Part shown: piece by piece, positions 36,672 through 44,791 of the stretch | Layout of the letters: the number at the start of each line of letters is the position of its first letter | Numbering within the stretch: the first letter of the stretch is position 1 | Source of the DNA: JBAOHV01 sp963714875 | GTDB lineage: Bacteria; Actinomycetota; Acidimicrobiia; Acidimicrobiales; Microtrichaceae | Length of the DNA: 64,000 bases | Assembly (NCBI GenBank): GCA_963714875.1 | Contig: CAVQQI010000011.1 | Location: forward strand, 372,001-436,000 | Direction of reading: 5' to 3' | The notes under the pieces: model-generated | Databases searched by the model: none | What the model was told of the DNA's origin: nothing | The model's input: only the letters and a program-made list of their open reading frames with translations | Position numbers and translations under genes: made by a program

Positions 36672-37907
36672 ATGACGCCCTCGCAGGACGATGCCGTGTT
36701 CAGCTACGACCCGTGGGATCCGGACGTGCTCCTGGATCCGTATCCCTACTTCGAGCGGCTGCGCAGCGAGGCGCCGGTGTACCACGTCGCAGACCACGAC
36801 ATCTGGGTCGTGTCACGCTACGACGACCTGGTCGCTGCGGCGCGCAACGTCGAGGTCTTCTCGTCCAACCAGGGCAACAGCTACCAGCGTCGCCCCGTGC
36901 CGATGCTGGTCGGGCTGGACCCACCGGAGCACACCCGTGTGCGTCGTCTCGTCGCGCGTCACTGGACACCTCGAGCGATCAACCGTCTGGCGCCCAGGAT
37001 CGAGCGGCTCTGCGACGAGATCCTGGACCGAGCGCTGGGATCCGCGGGAAGCGGCGATCGTGTCGAGGTGGACTTCCTGGTCGACGTCGCCGAGCCCCTG
37101 CCGGTCACCCTGATCGCAGAGATCATGGGCATCCCCACCGAGGACTGGGAGAAGTTCCGTCGCTGGTCCGACGCGACGGTGGACCAGATGGCAGGACCAC
37201 CCACCGAGGAGAACGAACTGCAGATCGTCGAGTTCGCGATGTACTTCATGGAGCTCGTGGCGCGCCGCCAGGCCGAGTTCGACGACGGCACCAACGACAT
37301 CGACGACCCCAACGACATGGTCGGGATCCTGTTCGGCCGCACCCCGGACGGCGACCGGCTCACCGCCGAGGAGATCATCTCGATGTGCGTCCTGCTGGTC
37401 GTTGCCGGCAACGAGACCACGACGAACCTGATGGCGAACATGGCGGTGGTGCTGGCCGACCGGCCCGACGTCTGGGACGCGGTCGCTGCGGACGACTCCC
37501 AGATGGCGCCGATGATCGAGGAGTCGATCCGCTACCTGTCACCGGTGCAGGGGCTGTTCCGCAACACCCTGGTCGACACCGAGCTCGGCGGGACGACCAT
37601 CCCGGCGGACTCCAAGGTGTTCCTCTGCTACGCCTCGGCGAACCGTGACACGGCGAGATGGCCCGACGCGGACGAGTTCCGGCTGGATCGCTACCCCGCT
37701 GCTCCCACCGACGCCGATCACGTCGCGTTCGCGCCCGGGATCCACCACTGCCTGGGCGCGCACCTGGCACGCCTCGAGGCCTCGATCATGTTCACGAAGC
37801 TGGTCGAGCGGGTCGCCTCGATGGAGGTGACCGGCGAGGTCCGACGTGGGACCAACCCGTCGATCCGGGGTATCAAGGCGCTGCCGATGGCACTCACGCT
37901 GCGCTGA
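36672..37907 (+). CDS. cytochrome P450
   Basis: This 411-residue soluble bacterial P450 inserts oxygen into an organic substrate with electrons from a ferredoxin system. The I-helix motif is LLVVAGNETTTN, the K-helix ExxR is EESIRY, and the heme-binding loop is FAPGIHHCLGAHLARLE with the proximal cysteine at residue 360. The length is normal and there is no membrane anchor. It starts a plus-strand run with an LLM oxidoreductase, an alpha/beta hydrolase and a J-domain protein, which suggests a degradative or tailoring pathway. No ferredoxin gene is next to it. The substrate cannot be inferred; P450 subfamilies of this type in actinobacteria act on steroids, terpenes or xenobiotics. Confidence 0.92.
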   Translation: MTPSQDDAVFSYDPWDPDVLLDPYPYFERLRSEAPVYHVADHDIWVVSRYDDLVAAARNVEVFSSNQGNSYQRRPVPMLVGLDPPEHTRVRRLVARHWTPRAINRLAPRIERLCDEILDRALGSAGSGDRVEVDFLVDVAEPLPVTLIAEIMGIPTEDWEKFRRWSDATVDQMAGPPTEENELQIVEFAMYFMELVARRQAEFDDGTNDIDDPNDMVGILFGRTPDGDRLTAEEIISMCVLLVVAGNETTTNLMANMAVVLADRPDVWDAVAADDSQMAPMIEESIRYLSPVQGLFRNTLVDTELGGTTIPADSKVFLCYASANRDTARWPDADEFRLDRYPAAPTDADHVAFAPGIHHCLGAHLARLEASIMFTKLVERVASMEVTGEVRRGTNPSIRGIKALPMALTLR

Positions 37908-37930
37908 TCCCGACCCACGACTCCGCCAGC

Positions 37931-37969
37931 CAGCACACCGACGACCAGCACACCGACCAGCACACCGAC
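37931..37969 (+). repeat. three direct copies of a 12-mer
   Basis: CAGCACACCGAC occurs at 37931-37942, 37946-37957 and 37958-37969, with GAC inserted after the first copy. The repeats lie in the 88-base gap between the P450 stop and the LLM gene start. They are too regular for chance at this length but have no clear function; a protein-binding array or replication slippage are both possible. Confidence 0.6.
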
Positions 37970-37995
37970 CGCACGACACAGCCAGGGGGCCCACG

Positions 37996-38910
37996 ATGGG
38001 CATCGACATGAAGATCGGCATCAACGGCACGGGGAACCTGCGCACGCTCGATGAGCTCATCGCAGCAGCGACCCGAGCGGAGGCAGATGGATTCGACTCC
38101 TTCTGGATCGCACAGATCTTCGGGATGGACGCGCTCACCGCGCTGGCGATCGCCGGACGGGAGGTCCCGCGCATCGAGCTGGGCACCGCGGTCGTGCCCA
38201 CCTACCCGCGACACCCGATGATGATGGCCGGACAGGCGCTCACGGTGCAGGCCGCCATCTCGGATCGGCTGGCCCTGGGGATCGGCCTGTCGCACAAGGT
38301 GGTCATCGAGGACCTGTGGGGCTACAGCTACGCGAAGCCGGTCCGGCACATGCGCGAGTACCTCGAGGCGCTGCTGCCGCTGCTGCGCGGTGAGTCGGTC
38401 GCCGTGACGGGAGAGGACATCACCTGCATCGGCGCGGTCGATGTCGCTGGCGCTGCCGCTCCGGACGTGATCGTGGCCGCACTGGGCGCCCAGATGCTCA
38501 AACTCGCCGGTTCGACCGGATGCGGCACCGCCACCTGGTGCACCGGGGAGCGGGCGCTGTTGGACCATGTCGTGCCGCGCATCAACGCCGCGGCCGAGGC
38601 GGCGGGACACTCCCGTCCGAGGGTCGTGGTCGGACTCCCGATCTGCGTCACCTCGGATGCCGATCGTGCGCGCTCGGTCGTCGCCGAACAGCTGGCGATG
38701 TACGGCGGGCTGCCGTCGTACCGGGCGATGCTCGACCTCGATGGAGCGGACGGACCCGCCGATGTGGCCATCATCGGCGACGAGTCGGAGGTGGAGGCAC
38801 AACTGCGGCGACTGGCCGATGGCGGTGTGACCGAGTTCGGCGCGGCGATCGTCGCTCCCGACGGGGCCGATCACGATCGCACCTGGCAGTTGCTGCGCTC
38901 GCTGCTGTGA
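37996..38910 (+). CDS. LLM-class F420-dependent oxidoreductase
   Basis: This 304-residue protein has the TIM-barrel fold of the luciferase-like monooxygenase family. It begins MKIGINGTG after four residues, then DGFDSFWIAQIFGMDALTALA and IELGTAVVPTYPRHP, typical of F420-binding members. Later stretches include LALGIGLSHK and a C-terminal VTEFGAAIV. Members transfer hydride between F420H2 (sometimes FMNH2) and alcohols, aldehydes, alkenes or other substrates. ATG 37996 or 38008 could be the start; I use the first. It lies in a likely operon after the P450, and its stop overlaps the start of the hydrolase gene (GTGA). The combined context suggests successive oxidation steps. Confidence 0.85.
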   Translation: MGIDMKIGINGTGNLRTLDELIAAATRAEADGFDSFWIAQIFGMDALTALAIAGREVPRIELGTAVVPTYPRHPMMMAGQALTVQAAISDRLALGIGLSHKVVIEDLWGYSYAKPVRHMREYLEALLPLLRGESVAVTGEDITCIGAVDVAGAAAPDVIVAALGAQMLKLAGSTGCGTATWCTGERALLDHVVPRINAAAEAAGHSRPRVVVGLPICVTSDADRARSVVAEQLAMYGGLPSYRAMLDLDGADGPADVAIIGDESEVEAQLRRLADGGVTEFGAAIVAPDGADHDRTWQLLRSLL

Positions 38911-39776
38911 GCATTGCGGCGTCGACCGGCCTGGAGCTGCCGACGCGTTCCGGTCTGGTGCTGCGGGCCGATTCGTGGGGCGACGTGCAGTCCCCTCCGG
39001 TGGTGCTGATCCACGGGGGCGGACAGACGCGCCACAGCTGGGGAGGTACCGCAGCGGCGCTGGCCGACGCCGGCTGGTACGCACTGGCCTATGACCAGCG
39101 GGGCCACGGCGCCTCGGACCGGGCACCGGACCAGGACTACTCGAACCTGTCGTTCGCCACCGACTGCATCGACGTGTGCGAGAGGCTCCGCGACCGCCAC
39201 GGCTGTGCACCGGTCGTGGTCGGCGCGTCGCTCGGAGGGCTGTCCGCGCTCCTCGCCGAGGGAGCACTGGCGCCCGGCACCACCTCGGCAGTGGTGCTGG
39301 TGGACATCACGCCGCGCATGGAGCGCTCGGGTGTGGACCGCATCGTCGGGTTCATGCTGGATCGGGTCGAGACCGGGTTCGCCGATCTGGACGAGGCCGC
39401 CGACGCGATCGCCGCGTACCAGCCGCACCGGCCCCGACCGGCCGACCTGACCGGGTTGGCGAAGAACCTTCGACGTGATCCTGACGGCCGATGGCGCTGG
39501 CACTGGGACCCCGACATGTTCCTGGGTCCCCGACCGTTGGGGACCAACAGCTCTGCGGGGCAGTTCGACGACGCTGCGACACACCTGCAGGTGCCCACGC
39601 TCCTGGTGCGGGGCCGCATGTCGGACCTGGTGAGCGAGGAGACCGCCCGGCACTTCCTGCAGCTGTGCCCGCACGCCGACTACGTCGACGTCTCCGGTGC
39701 CGGCCACATGGTCGCCGGCGACCGCAACGACGCCTTCACCGCTGCGGTGAAGGACTTCCTCGACTCGTTGCGCTGA
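38907..39776 (+). CDS. alpha/beta hydrolase
   Basis: This 289-residue hydrolase has the fold marks of the epoxide hydrolase/esterase group. The oxyanion-hole motif is VLIHGGGQTRHSWGG and the tight turn is YDQRGHGASD. The nucleophile elbow is VVGASLGGLSALL (serine near residue 103), and the catalytic histidine sits in VSGAGHMVAGD. It is soluble and has no signal peptide. GTG 38907 overlaps the LLM stop by four bases, so it is co-translated with that gene. It probably hydrolyses an ester, lactone or enol lactone made by the preceding oxidoreductases; that is inference. Confidence 0.85.
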   Translation: MSIAASTGLELPTRSGLVLRADSWGDVQSPPVVLIHGGGQTRHSWGGTAAALADAGWYALAYDQRGHGASDRAPDQDYSNLSFATDCIDVCERLRDRHGCAPVVVGASLGGLSALLAEGALAPGTTSAVVLVDITPRMERSGVDRIVGFMLDRVETGFADLDEAADAIAAYQPHRPRPADLTGLAKNLRRDPDGRWRWHWDPDMFLGPRPLGTNSSAGQFDDAATHLQVPTLLVRGRMSDLVSEETARHFLQLCPHADYVDVSGAGHMVAGDRNDAFTAAVKDFLDSLR

Positions 39777-39783
39777 GCGAAGG

Positions 39784-40440
39784 ATGCCGGGACCGGAGCG
39801 TGCATCGATGCCGTTGGACCAGGCGCTCTCACTGCTGGGGCTGACGGCCGGCGACGACGAGTCCGCCACCCGCCGAGCGTTCCGCAGCCGGCTGCTCGAC
39901 ACCCATCCGGACCTGAACGCCGCAACGGACGCAACCGAACGCACCGTGCGCCTGACCACCGCCTACCAGGTGGTCCTCCGCCAGCTGCGTTCGGTCGACG
40001 CCGGCGGCACTCGTTCGAGCGCACCGGCCGTCGATCCGGACCGGTCCGGCGACGCAGCCCGGCCCGCTGCAGCAGCACGACCCGATGGACCGGCGGCGTC
40101 CGCAGCTCCAGCTGCGGAAGGGCCCTCGATCGTGCTCGTCGATGCCGAGACCATCGGCATCGACGTACCGGCGATCGACGTCGTACCGATGCTCGTCGAC
40201 GCCGCGCACCAGCTCGGTGACATCAGCTACCTGGACCCGACCACCGGGCTGCTGGAGGTGATCGTGGAGTTCGTGGGCGCTCCGACCAGTTCGGTCGTGC
40301 TGACGCTGCAGGGCCGGGCGAGTGGCGTGACCGAGGTGTTCTGCTCGGTCGAACCCCTGAGCGGCGGCGAGGCCCCCGCTGCCGATGCAGTCACACGCCT
40401 GCTGGCGCGGACGCTGCGCGGCGAGGACCCGACCGCCTGA
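39784..40440 (+). CDS. J-domain-like protein with unknown C-terminal domain
   Basis: The first ~65 residues look like a DnaJ J-domain: an N-terminal helix (DQALSLLGL), a basic second helix (ATRRAFRSRLLDTHPD) with the diagnostic HPD, and a third helix (TVRLTTAYQVVLRQL). A disordered alanine/proline stretch follows, then a ~90-residue mixed alpha/beta domain (IGIDVPAIDVVPML) that I do not recognise. J-domains stimulate Hsp70 ATPases. It starts at ATG 39784, or at ATG 39808, which has a GGAG ribosome site. It is the last gene of the P450/LLM/hydrolase run; its presence there is unexplained. No DnaK is in the window. Confidence 0.65.
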   Translation: MPGPERASMPLDQALSLLGLTAGDDESATRRAFRSRLLDTHPDLNAATDATERTVRLTTAYQVVLRQLRSVDAGGTRSSAPAVDPDRSGDAARPAAAARPDGPAASAAPAAEGPSIVLVDAETIGIDVPAIDVVPMLVDAAHQLGDISYLDPTTGLLEVIVEFVGAPTSSVVLTLQGRASGVTEVFCSVEPLSGGEAPAADAVTRLLARTLRGEDPTA

Positions 40441-40447
40441 GCGGGGA

Positions 40448-41992
40448 TCAGCTGCTGCGGCGCAGCCCCTTCGCCCTGGCGGCCAGGGTCGACCCGAACC
40501 GGACGCGGATGGAGCGGATGCCGATCGAGTCGAGTGCCGAGGGCACGGGGAACCACCAGAGCTCGCGGCCGGGATGCACCCGCGCCGCCATGACCGACTT
40601 GGTGTTCACGAACTCACGTAGCCCCTCGGCGCCGTGGACCCGACCGATGCCGGAATCCTTCACGCCGCCGAAGGGGAGCCCTGGGATCGCGTACGAGACG
40701 ATGCAGTCGTTGATGCAGACGTTCCCCGCCTGCAGGCGTGCGGCGATGGACTCCCCCAGCGCCCGGTCGCTGGTCCAGACCGAACTGCTCAAGCCGTACC
40801 GGGAGTCGTTCGCGAGGCGAACCGCCTCGTCGACCGAGTCGACCACCATGATGGGCAGCACCGGGCCGAAGGTCTCCTCGGTCATCACGTCCATCGTGTG
40901 GTCCACTCCGAGCAGCACCGTGGGTTCGAACCACAGCCCGTCGCGCTCGATGCGGCGACCGCCGACCACGATCCCCGCACCCTTGGCCACGGCATCGGCC
41001 AGGTGGCGCTCGACGATGTCGAGCTGCGGTGCATGGGTCATCGATCCGATGTCGCCGCCGCCGGTGCTGCCATCGTCCTGGCGGATGCGTCCGGTCTCCA
41101 GGATGACGCGGTCGATGAAGGCCTCGGCCACCGGACGCTCGACGTACACCCGCTCCACCGCCTGGCAGGTCTGTCCCGAGTTCTGGAACGCGCCCCACAC
41201 CGCGCCGCGAGCAGCCCGATCCAGATCGGCATCCGCGCACACGATCATCGGGTCCTTGCCGCCCAGCTCCAACAGCACCGGGGTCAACGTGTCGGCCGCG
41301 GCGGCCATGACCCGCTTGCCGGTGCTCACCGACCCGGTGAAGGCGATCTTGTCCACACCGCCGCGCACCAGCGCCTCGCCGGTCGCGCCGCCGCCGGTGA
41401 CGACCTGCACCAGGGCCCCCCATCGATCGTCGTCGAACAGCTCGCCGATCGCGAGCCCCACGGTGGGGGTCACCTCCGACGGCTTCAGCACGACGGGGTT
41501 GCCGGCCAACAGCGCGGTCACCAGCGGGGTCATCGACAGGGTGAAGGGGTAGTTCCACGGGCTGATGACCCCGACCACACCGACCGGCTCGTAGCGGACG
41601 CGGGCGGTCTTGTGGGCCAGGGCGCCGGGGGCGACGCTGCGCTGGCGCAGCAGGCGGCCGCCGTGACGCACGTACCAGTCGATCGTCTCGCACACCGCCA
41701 TCAGCTCGGTGGTGACCGCCTCGGCGCGCTGCTTGCCGGTCTCGGCGCAGATCACCTCGACCAACTGCTCGGCGCGATCCAGCAGGCGGTCGCGGACCAC
41801 CAGCAGGTGCGACGCCCGCTCCTCGAAGCTCAGCGCCGCCCACGGACCCGCAGCGGCGCGGGCACGTGCGACGGCGGCACGCACGTCATCTGCGTTCATC
41901 TCGGGCACGACCGCGAGCGGCGTCGCGCTGCGAGGGTCGAACGTCTCGATGACCGCCGTGTCGATGTCCCGCAGGTCGTCGGTGATCGCCAT
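40448..41992 (-). CDS. aldehyde dehydrogenase
   Basis: This 514-residue NAD(P)-dependent enzyme oxidises an aldehyde to the acid. The domain runs from VPEMNADDV. Motifs are GVISPWNYPF (coenzyme site), KPSEVTP, FTGSVSTGKRV, LLELGGKDPMIV with the general-base glutamate, and FQNSGQTCQAVERV with the catalytic cysteine. The C-terminus reads LPFGGVKDSGIGR. About 40 extra hydrophobic/basic residues at the C-terminus (GIRSIRVRFGSTLAARAKGLRR) may act as a membrane-association tail, as in some fatty-aldehyde dehydrogenases. ATG 41992 follows a minus-strand TACCGT hexamer by six bases. It is divergent from the second P450, with a palindromic operator between. Confidence 0.9.
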   Translation of the reverse strand: MAITDDLRDIDTAVIETFDPRSATPLAVVPEMNADDVRAAVARARAAAGPWAALSFEERASHLLVVRDRLLDRAEQLVEVICAETGKQRAEAVTTELMAVCETIDWYVRHGGRLLRQRSVAPGALAHKTARVRYEPVGVVGVISPWNYPFTLSMTPLVTALLAGNPVVLKPSEVTPTVGLAIGELFDDDRWGALVQVVTGGGATGEALVRGGVDKIAFTGSVSTGKRVMAAAADTLTPVLLELGGKDPMIVCADADLDRAARGAVWGAFQNSGQTCQAVERVYVERPVAEAFIDRVILETGRIRQDDGSTGGGDIGSMTHAPQLDIVERHLADAVAKGAGIVVGGRRIERDGLWFEPTVLLGVDHTMDVMTEETFGPVLPIMVVDSVDEAVRLANDSRYGLSSSVWTSDRALGESIAARLQAGNVCINDCIVSYAIPGLPFGGVKDSGIGRVHGAEGLREFVNTKSVMAARVHPGRELWWFPVPSALDSIGIRSIRVRFGSTLAARAKGLRRSS

Positions 41993-41998
41993 GGCGGC

Positions 41999-42004
41999 AC
42001 GGTA
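41999..42004 (-). promoter_or_regulatory. -10 hexamer TACCGT, leaderless geometry
   Basis: On the minus strand TACCGT (42004-41999) ends six bases before ATG 41992, giving a leaderless promoter for the aldehyde dehydrogenase. The palindrome at 42082-42101 is about 80 bases upstream of it. Confidence 0.5.
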
Positions 42005-42081
42005 CACCGCAGGTCGGCAACTCCCCCCGGACGCTGTGACGCCTTTCACCACCGGGTGCGAGCACAACCGGGCCCAGATGC

Positions 42082-42110
42082 TTGATCGAACGTTCAATCA
42101 ACCCTACGGT
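42082..42110 (+). promoter_or_regulatory. TetR-type palindromic operator overlapping a promoter
   Basis: TTGATCGAACGTTCAATCAA (42082-42101) is a 20-bp palindrome with one mismatched pair and the core GAACGTTC. Its form resembles the boxes of TetR-family repressors such as BetI. Its first six bases (TTGATC) could be a -35 element, with 17 bases to TACGGT at 42105-42110 as -10, so a bound repressor would cover the polymerase site. It lies between the aldehyde dehydrogenase and P450 genes, and the TetR gene at 43502 is the obvious candidate regulator. Confidence 0.65.
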
Positions 42111-42163
42111 CCGATCAGTCGCAGGCTCGGACGCCGCGACACCTGAGCAAGGGGAACCCACCG

Positions 42164-43490
42164 ATGAGCCTCGTGGACGCCGACCGTCGCACCGACTTCG
42201 CCAACACCGACTTCACCGACCCGCGTGTGTTCGATGATCCGTGGGAGCTGTACGGGTGGCTCCGTGACCAGGACTCGCTGCACTACGACGCGGCGAACGA
42301 CCTGTACATCGCCGCGCGGCACGAGGACGTGTTCCACATCAGCCGTGAGGACGCCATCTACTGCTCGATGTACGGCGTGCGGCCGCGAATCGCCGGCGAC
42401 ATGTCGATCATCACCCTCGACGGCGACGAGCACGTCCGTCAGCGCCGGCTCATCAACAAGGGCTTCACCCCCAACCGCGTGCGGGCCATGATCCCCCACG
42501 TGCGGGAGTTGACCAACGAGGTCATCGACGAGCTCGAGGCCACCGCAGCGGACGGCGAGCGGTCGTCGGTGGACTTCGTGCAGGACTTCGCGATCCATGT
42601 GCCGCTCATCATCATCTGCGAGCTCATGGGCCTGCCGGTGGAGCAGCGCAAGAAGATGTACGGGTGGTCCGACGCGATGATGGCCGGTGACGGCCACGTC
42701 GATGCCGACTCGCCCCAGCTCCACGCCGCCGCGGAGGCGTTCGGGGAGTTCGCCGGCATGACGATCGAGCTGATCGCCCGGCGTCGAGCAGACCCCGAGG
42801 ACGACCTGATCAGCATCCTGACCCAGGCCTTCGACGACGGCGCCCTGACCAAGGAGCACAAGGCGATCATGGGCGTCTCCGACGAGCAGCGGGCCAAGCT
42901 CGAGGCTCGCGATGCCACTCGACTGAACGACGACGAGCTGCTGGCCTTCCTGACGGTGCTGATGGTCGCGGGCAACGAGACCACCCGCAACGCCATCACC
43001 GGTGGACTGCTGGCGTTGAGCCGTTTCCCCGAGCAGCGTCAGCTCATGTTGGACAACCTGCACGACGAGGCCTTCATGGCCGGCTGCTGCCGACGAGATC
43101 GTGCGCTACGTGACGCCGGTGCTCGGCTTCGTGCGCACCGTCACCACCGATCACACCTACCGCAACACCGAGCTCCACAAGGGTGACCGCGTCCTCATGC
43201 TGTACGGCGGGGCGAATCGGGACGAGCGGGTGTTCGATCGTCCTGACGACCTGGACCTGACCCGCTCGCCCAACCCGCACCTGGGCTTCGGCATCGGACC
43301 GCACTTCTGTCTGGGGGCCAACCTGGCCCGCATGGAGATCACCACGGTCTTCCAGGAGCTGCTGACCCGGCTCCCCGACATCACGGTGCCCGACGGGGTC
43401 ACCCCCGATCGGGGCGACTCGAGTCTGGTGCTGGCGCTGTCACACATGCCGGCGGAGTTCACCCCGGGCGGATGCCCGGTGCCCCACTGA
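42164..43490 (+). CDS. cytochrome P450, one frameshift near 43084
   Basis: This P450 of about 441 residues is separate from the one at 36.7 kb. The N-terminal part includes ELYGWLRDQDSLHYD, the substrate-side CxxR-like HVRQRRLINKGF and the I-helix LMVAGNETTRNAI. The frame breaks just before the ExxR (EIVRYV), which continues in a second frame through FGIGPHFCLGANLARME with the heme cysteine, to a stop at 43490. Restoring the frame gives AADEIVRYVTPV, a normal K-helix. The enzyme probably oxidises a hydrophobic substrate; the aldehyde dehydrogenase across the operator may act on its product. The TetR gene 12 bases downstream is likely in the same transcript and autoregulates. Confidence 0.85.
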
Positions 43491-43501
43491 GCCGACGAAC
43501 C

Positions 43502-44083
43502 ATGCCGATCGCAACGGTGCCGCGCGCCAACCAGCGTGAGCACATCCTGGACGTGGCGCTGCAGCTGATGAGCGAACGCGGCTCGTCGGCCATGAGCATG
43601 CGACAGCTGGCAGCCGCCTGCGAGGTGCAGGTCGCCGCGATCTACCACTACTTCCCGTCCAAGGGTGAGCTGCTGCGCAGCGTGGTCGAGGAACGGCGCT
43701 ACTCGGCCCGTCTGGTCGAGCTCCCCGTCGATCTGCAGATGTCGGACCCCATCGAGGACCGCCTGCGTGCGGTGTTCGACATCTTCTGGCAGGGAGCGCT
43801 CGACGAGGAGCCGGTGCTGCGACTGCTGCTGGGCGAAGGGCTGCGCAACGAACCGGTGGCGCTCCCCACCGGAGCAGCACTGCTCGAGGTCTTCCACAGC
43901 GGTGTCGTCGGCTTCCTGGAGTGCTGCGTTCCCGAGCTGGCGGAACGCGACACGCTCGCTCATCTGATCGTCGCCCAGATCTTCAGCGGCTTCATCCGGC
44001 ACATCTTCCAGCCCGACGCCCCCGTCGATGACATCGCCGCGGCACAGCTGGCAGTGGTGCTCGACACCGTGCTGCCCAGCTGA
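43502..44083 (+). CDS. TetR family transcriptional regulator
   Basis: This 193-residue regulator has an N-terminal helix-turn-helix of the TetR type: REHILDVALQLMSERGSSAMSMRQLAAACEVQVAAIYHYFPSKGELL, in residues 10-55. The C-terminal ligand-binding half is all helical, with REVERR-like and VFDIFWQGALDEEPVLRLLLGEG stretches, and would bind an unknown ligand. ATG 43502 is preferred over ATG 43472, which lies inside the P450 end. Located directly after the P450, it is expected to repress the divergent promoter region at 42.1 kb. Binding to that palindrome is inference from position and symmetry. Confidence 0.88.
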   Translation: MPIATVPRANQREHILDVALQLMSERGSSAMSMRQLAAACEVQVAAIYHYFPSKGELLRSVVEERRYSARLVELPVDLQMSDPIEDRLRAVFDIFWQGALDEEPVLRLLLGEGLRNEPVALPTGAALLEVFHSGVVGFLECCVPELAERDTLAHLIVAQIFSGFIRHIFQPDAPVDDIAAAQLAVVLDTVLPS

Positions 44084-44173
44084 GCGCACCACCTGCGCTC
44101 CGCACGGGAGCATCTCGGCGAGATTCTGGGCCATCCGGCCTAAAGGACACCACGTCGCGCGCCGACACCGTAG

Positions 44174-44791
44174 ATGGTGACCTCACGACTGCACTCCCCG
44201 AGACATCGCCGACCTCGTGGCCAACAGGGCGCGGTGTTGGTCGAGGCCGCGCTCATCCTGCCGATCATGGTGCTGCTGCTGCTGGGGATCATGGAGTTCG
44301 GTCTGCTGTTCACCAGCTACTCCACCTCGACCGCAGCGAGCCGCAGCGGCGCCCGGCTGGCGGCAACGGCGTACTCCCAGGCCGGCGGAGCCGCAGCGGC
44401 GCAACAGGACGCTGCCACGCAGATCTCGCTCGCGACCGCGGCTGACCTCGAGGTGCTCAACAACGCAGAGCCCATCGGCATGGCGATCTACAAGGTCGAC
44501 AAGGCCTCCGGCGACGGAGCTCCCTACGGCGGGTTCCCGGGGGCGAACATGTCCGGCGGCTGTTCGACCGACTGCATCCGCTTCTCCTGGAACAGTGCGA
44601 CCGAGTCGTTCACCAGGACCTCGGGGTCCTGGACCGACGTCGACGCGTGCACCCTCAACGACGTGGACTCGATCGGGGTCTACGTGCAGGCCCGCCACGA
44701 CTACATCTCGGGAATCCTCGGGCGCAACCGGATCGTGGACGGCCACACCGTGATGCGGCTCGAGCCCCTGCCGGCGGACCAGTGCGGCTGA
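44174..44791 (+). CDS. TadE-family pilus-assembly-like protein
   Basis: This 205-residue protein has a basic N-terminus, then the TadE signature GAVLVEAALILPIMVLLLLGIMEFG, which is a prepilin-like membrane helix with a conserved glutamate at the fifth helix position. The remainder is extracytoplasmic and contains four cysteines (GGCSTDC, DACT, QCG). TadE/TadG-like proteins are minor pilins or accessory factors of Flp pili. The start ATG 44174 overlaps a GTG at 44177 that could be used instead. The next gene starts one base inside its stop. No tadA/B/C or cpaB gene is near, so these two form an orphan pair. Confidence 0.82.
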   Translation: MVTSRLHSPRHRRPRGQQGAVLVEAALILPIMVLLLLGIMEFGLLFTSYSTSTAASRSGARLAATAYSQAGGAAAAQQDAATQISLATAADLEVLNNAEPIGMAIYKVDKASGDGAPYGGFPGANMSGGCSTDCIRFSWNSATESFTRTSGSWTDVDACTLNDVDSIGVYVQARHDYISGILGRNRIVDGHTVMRLEPLPADQCG

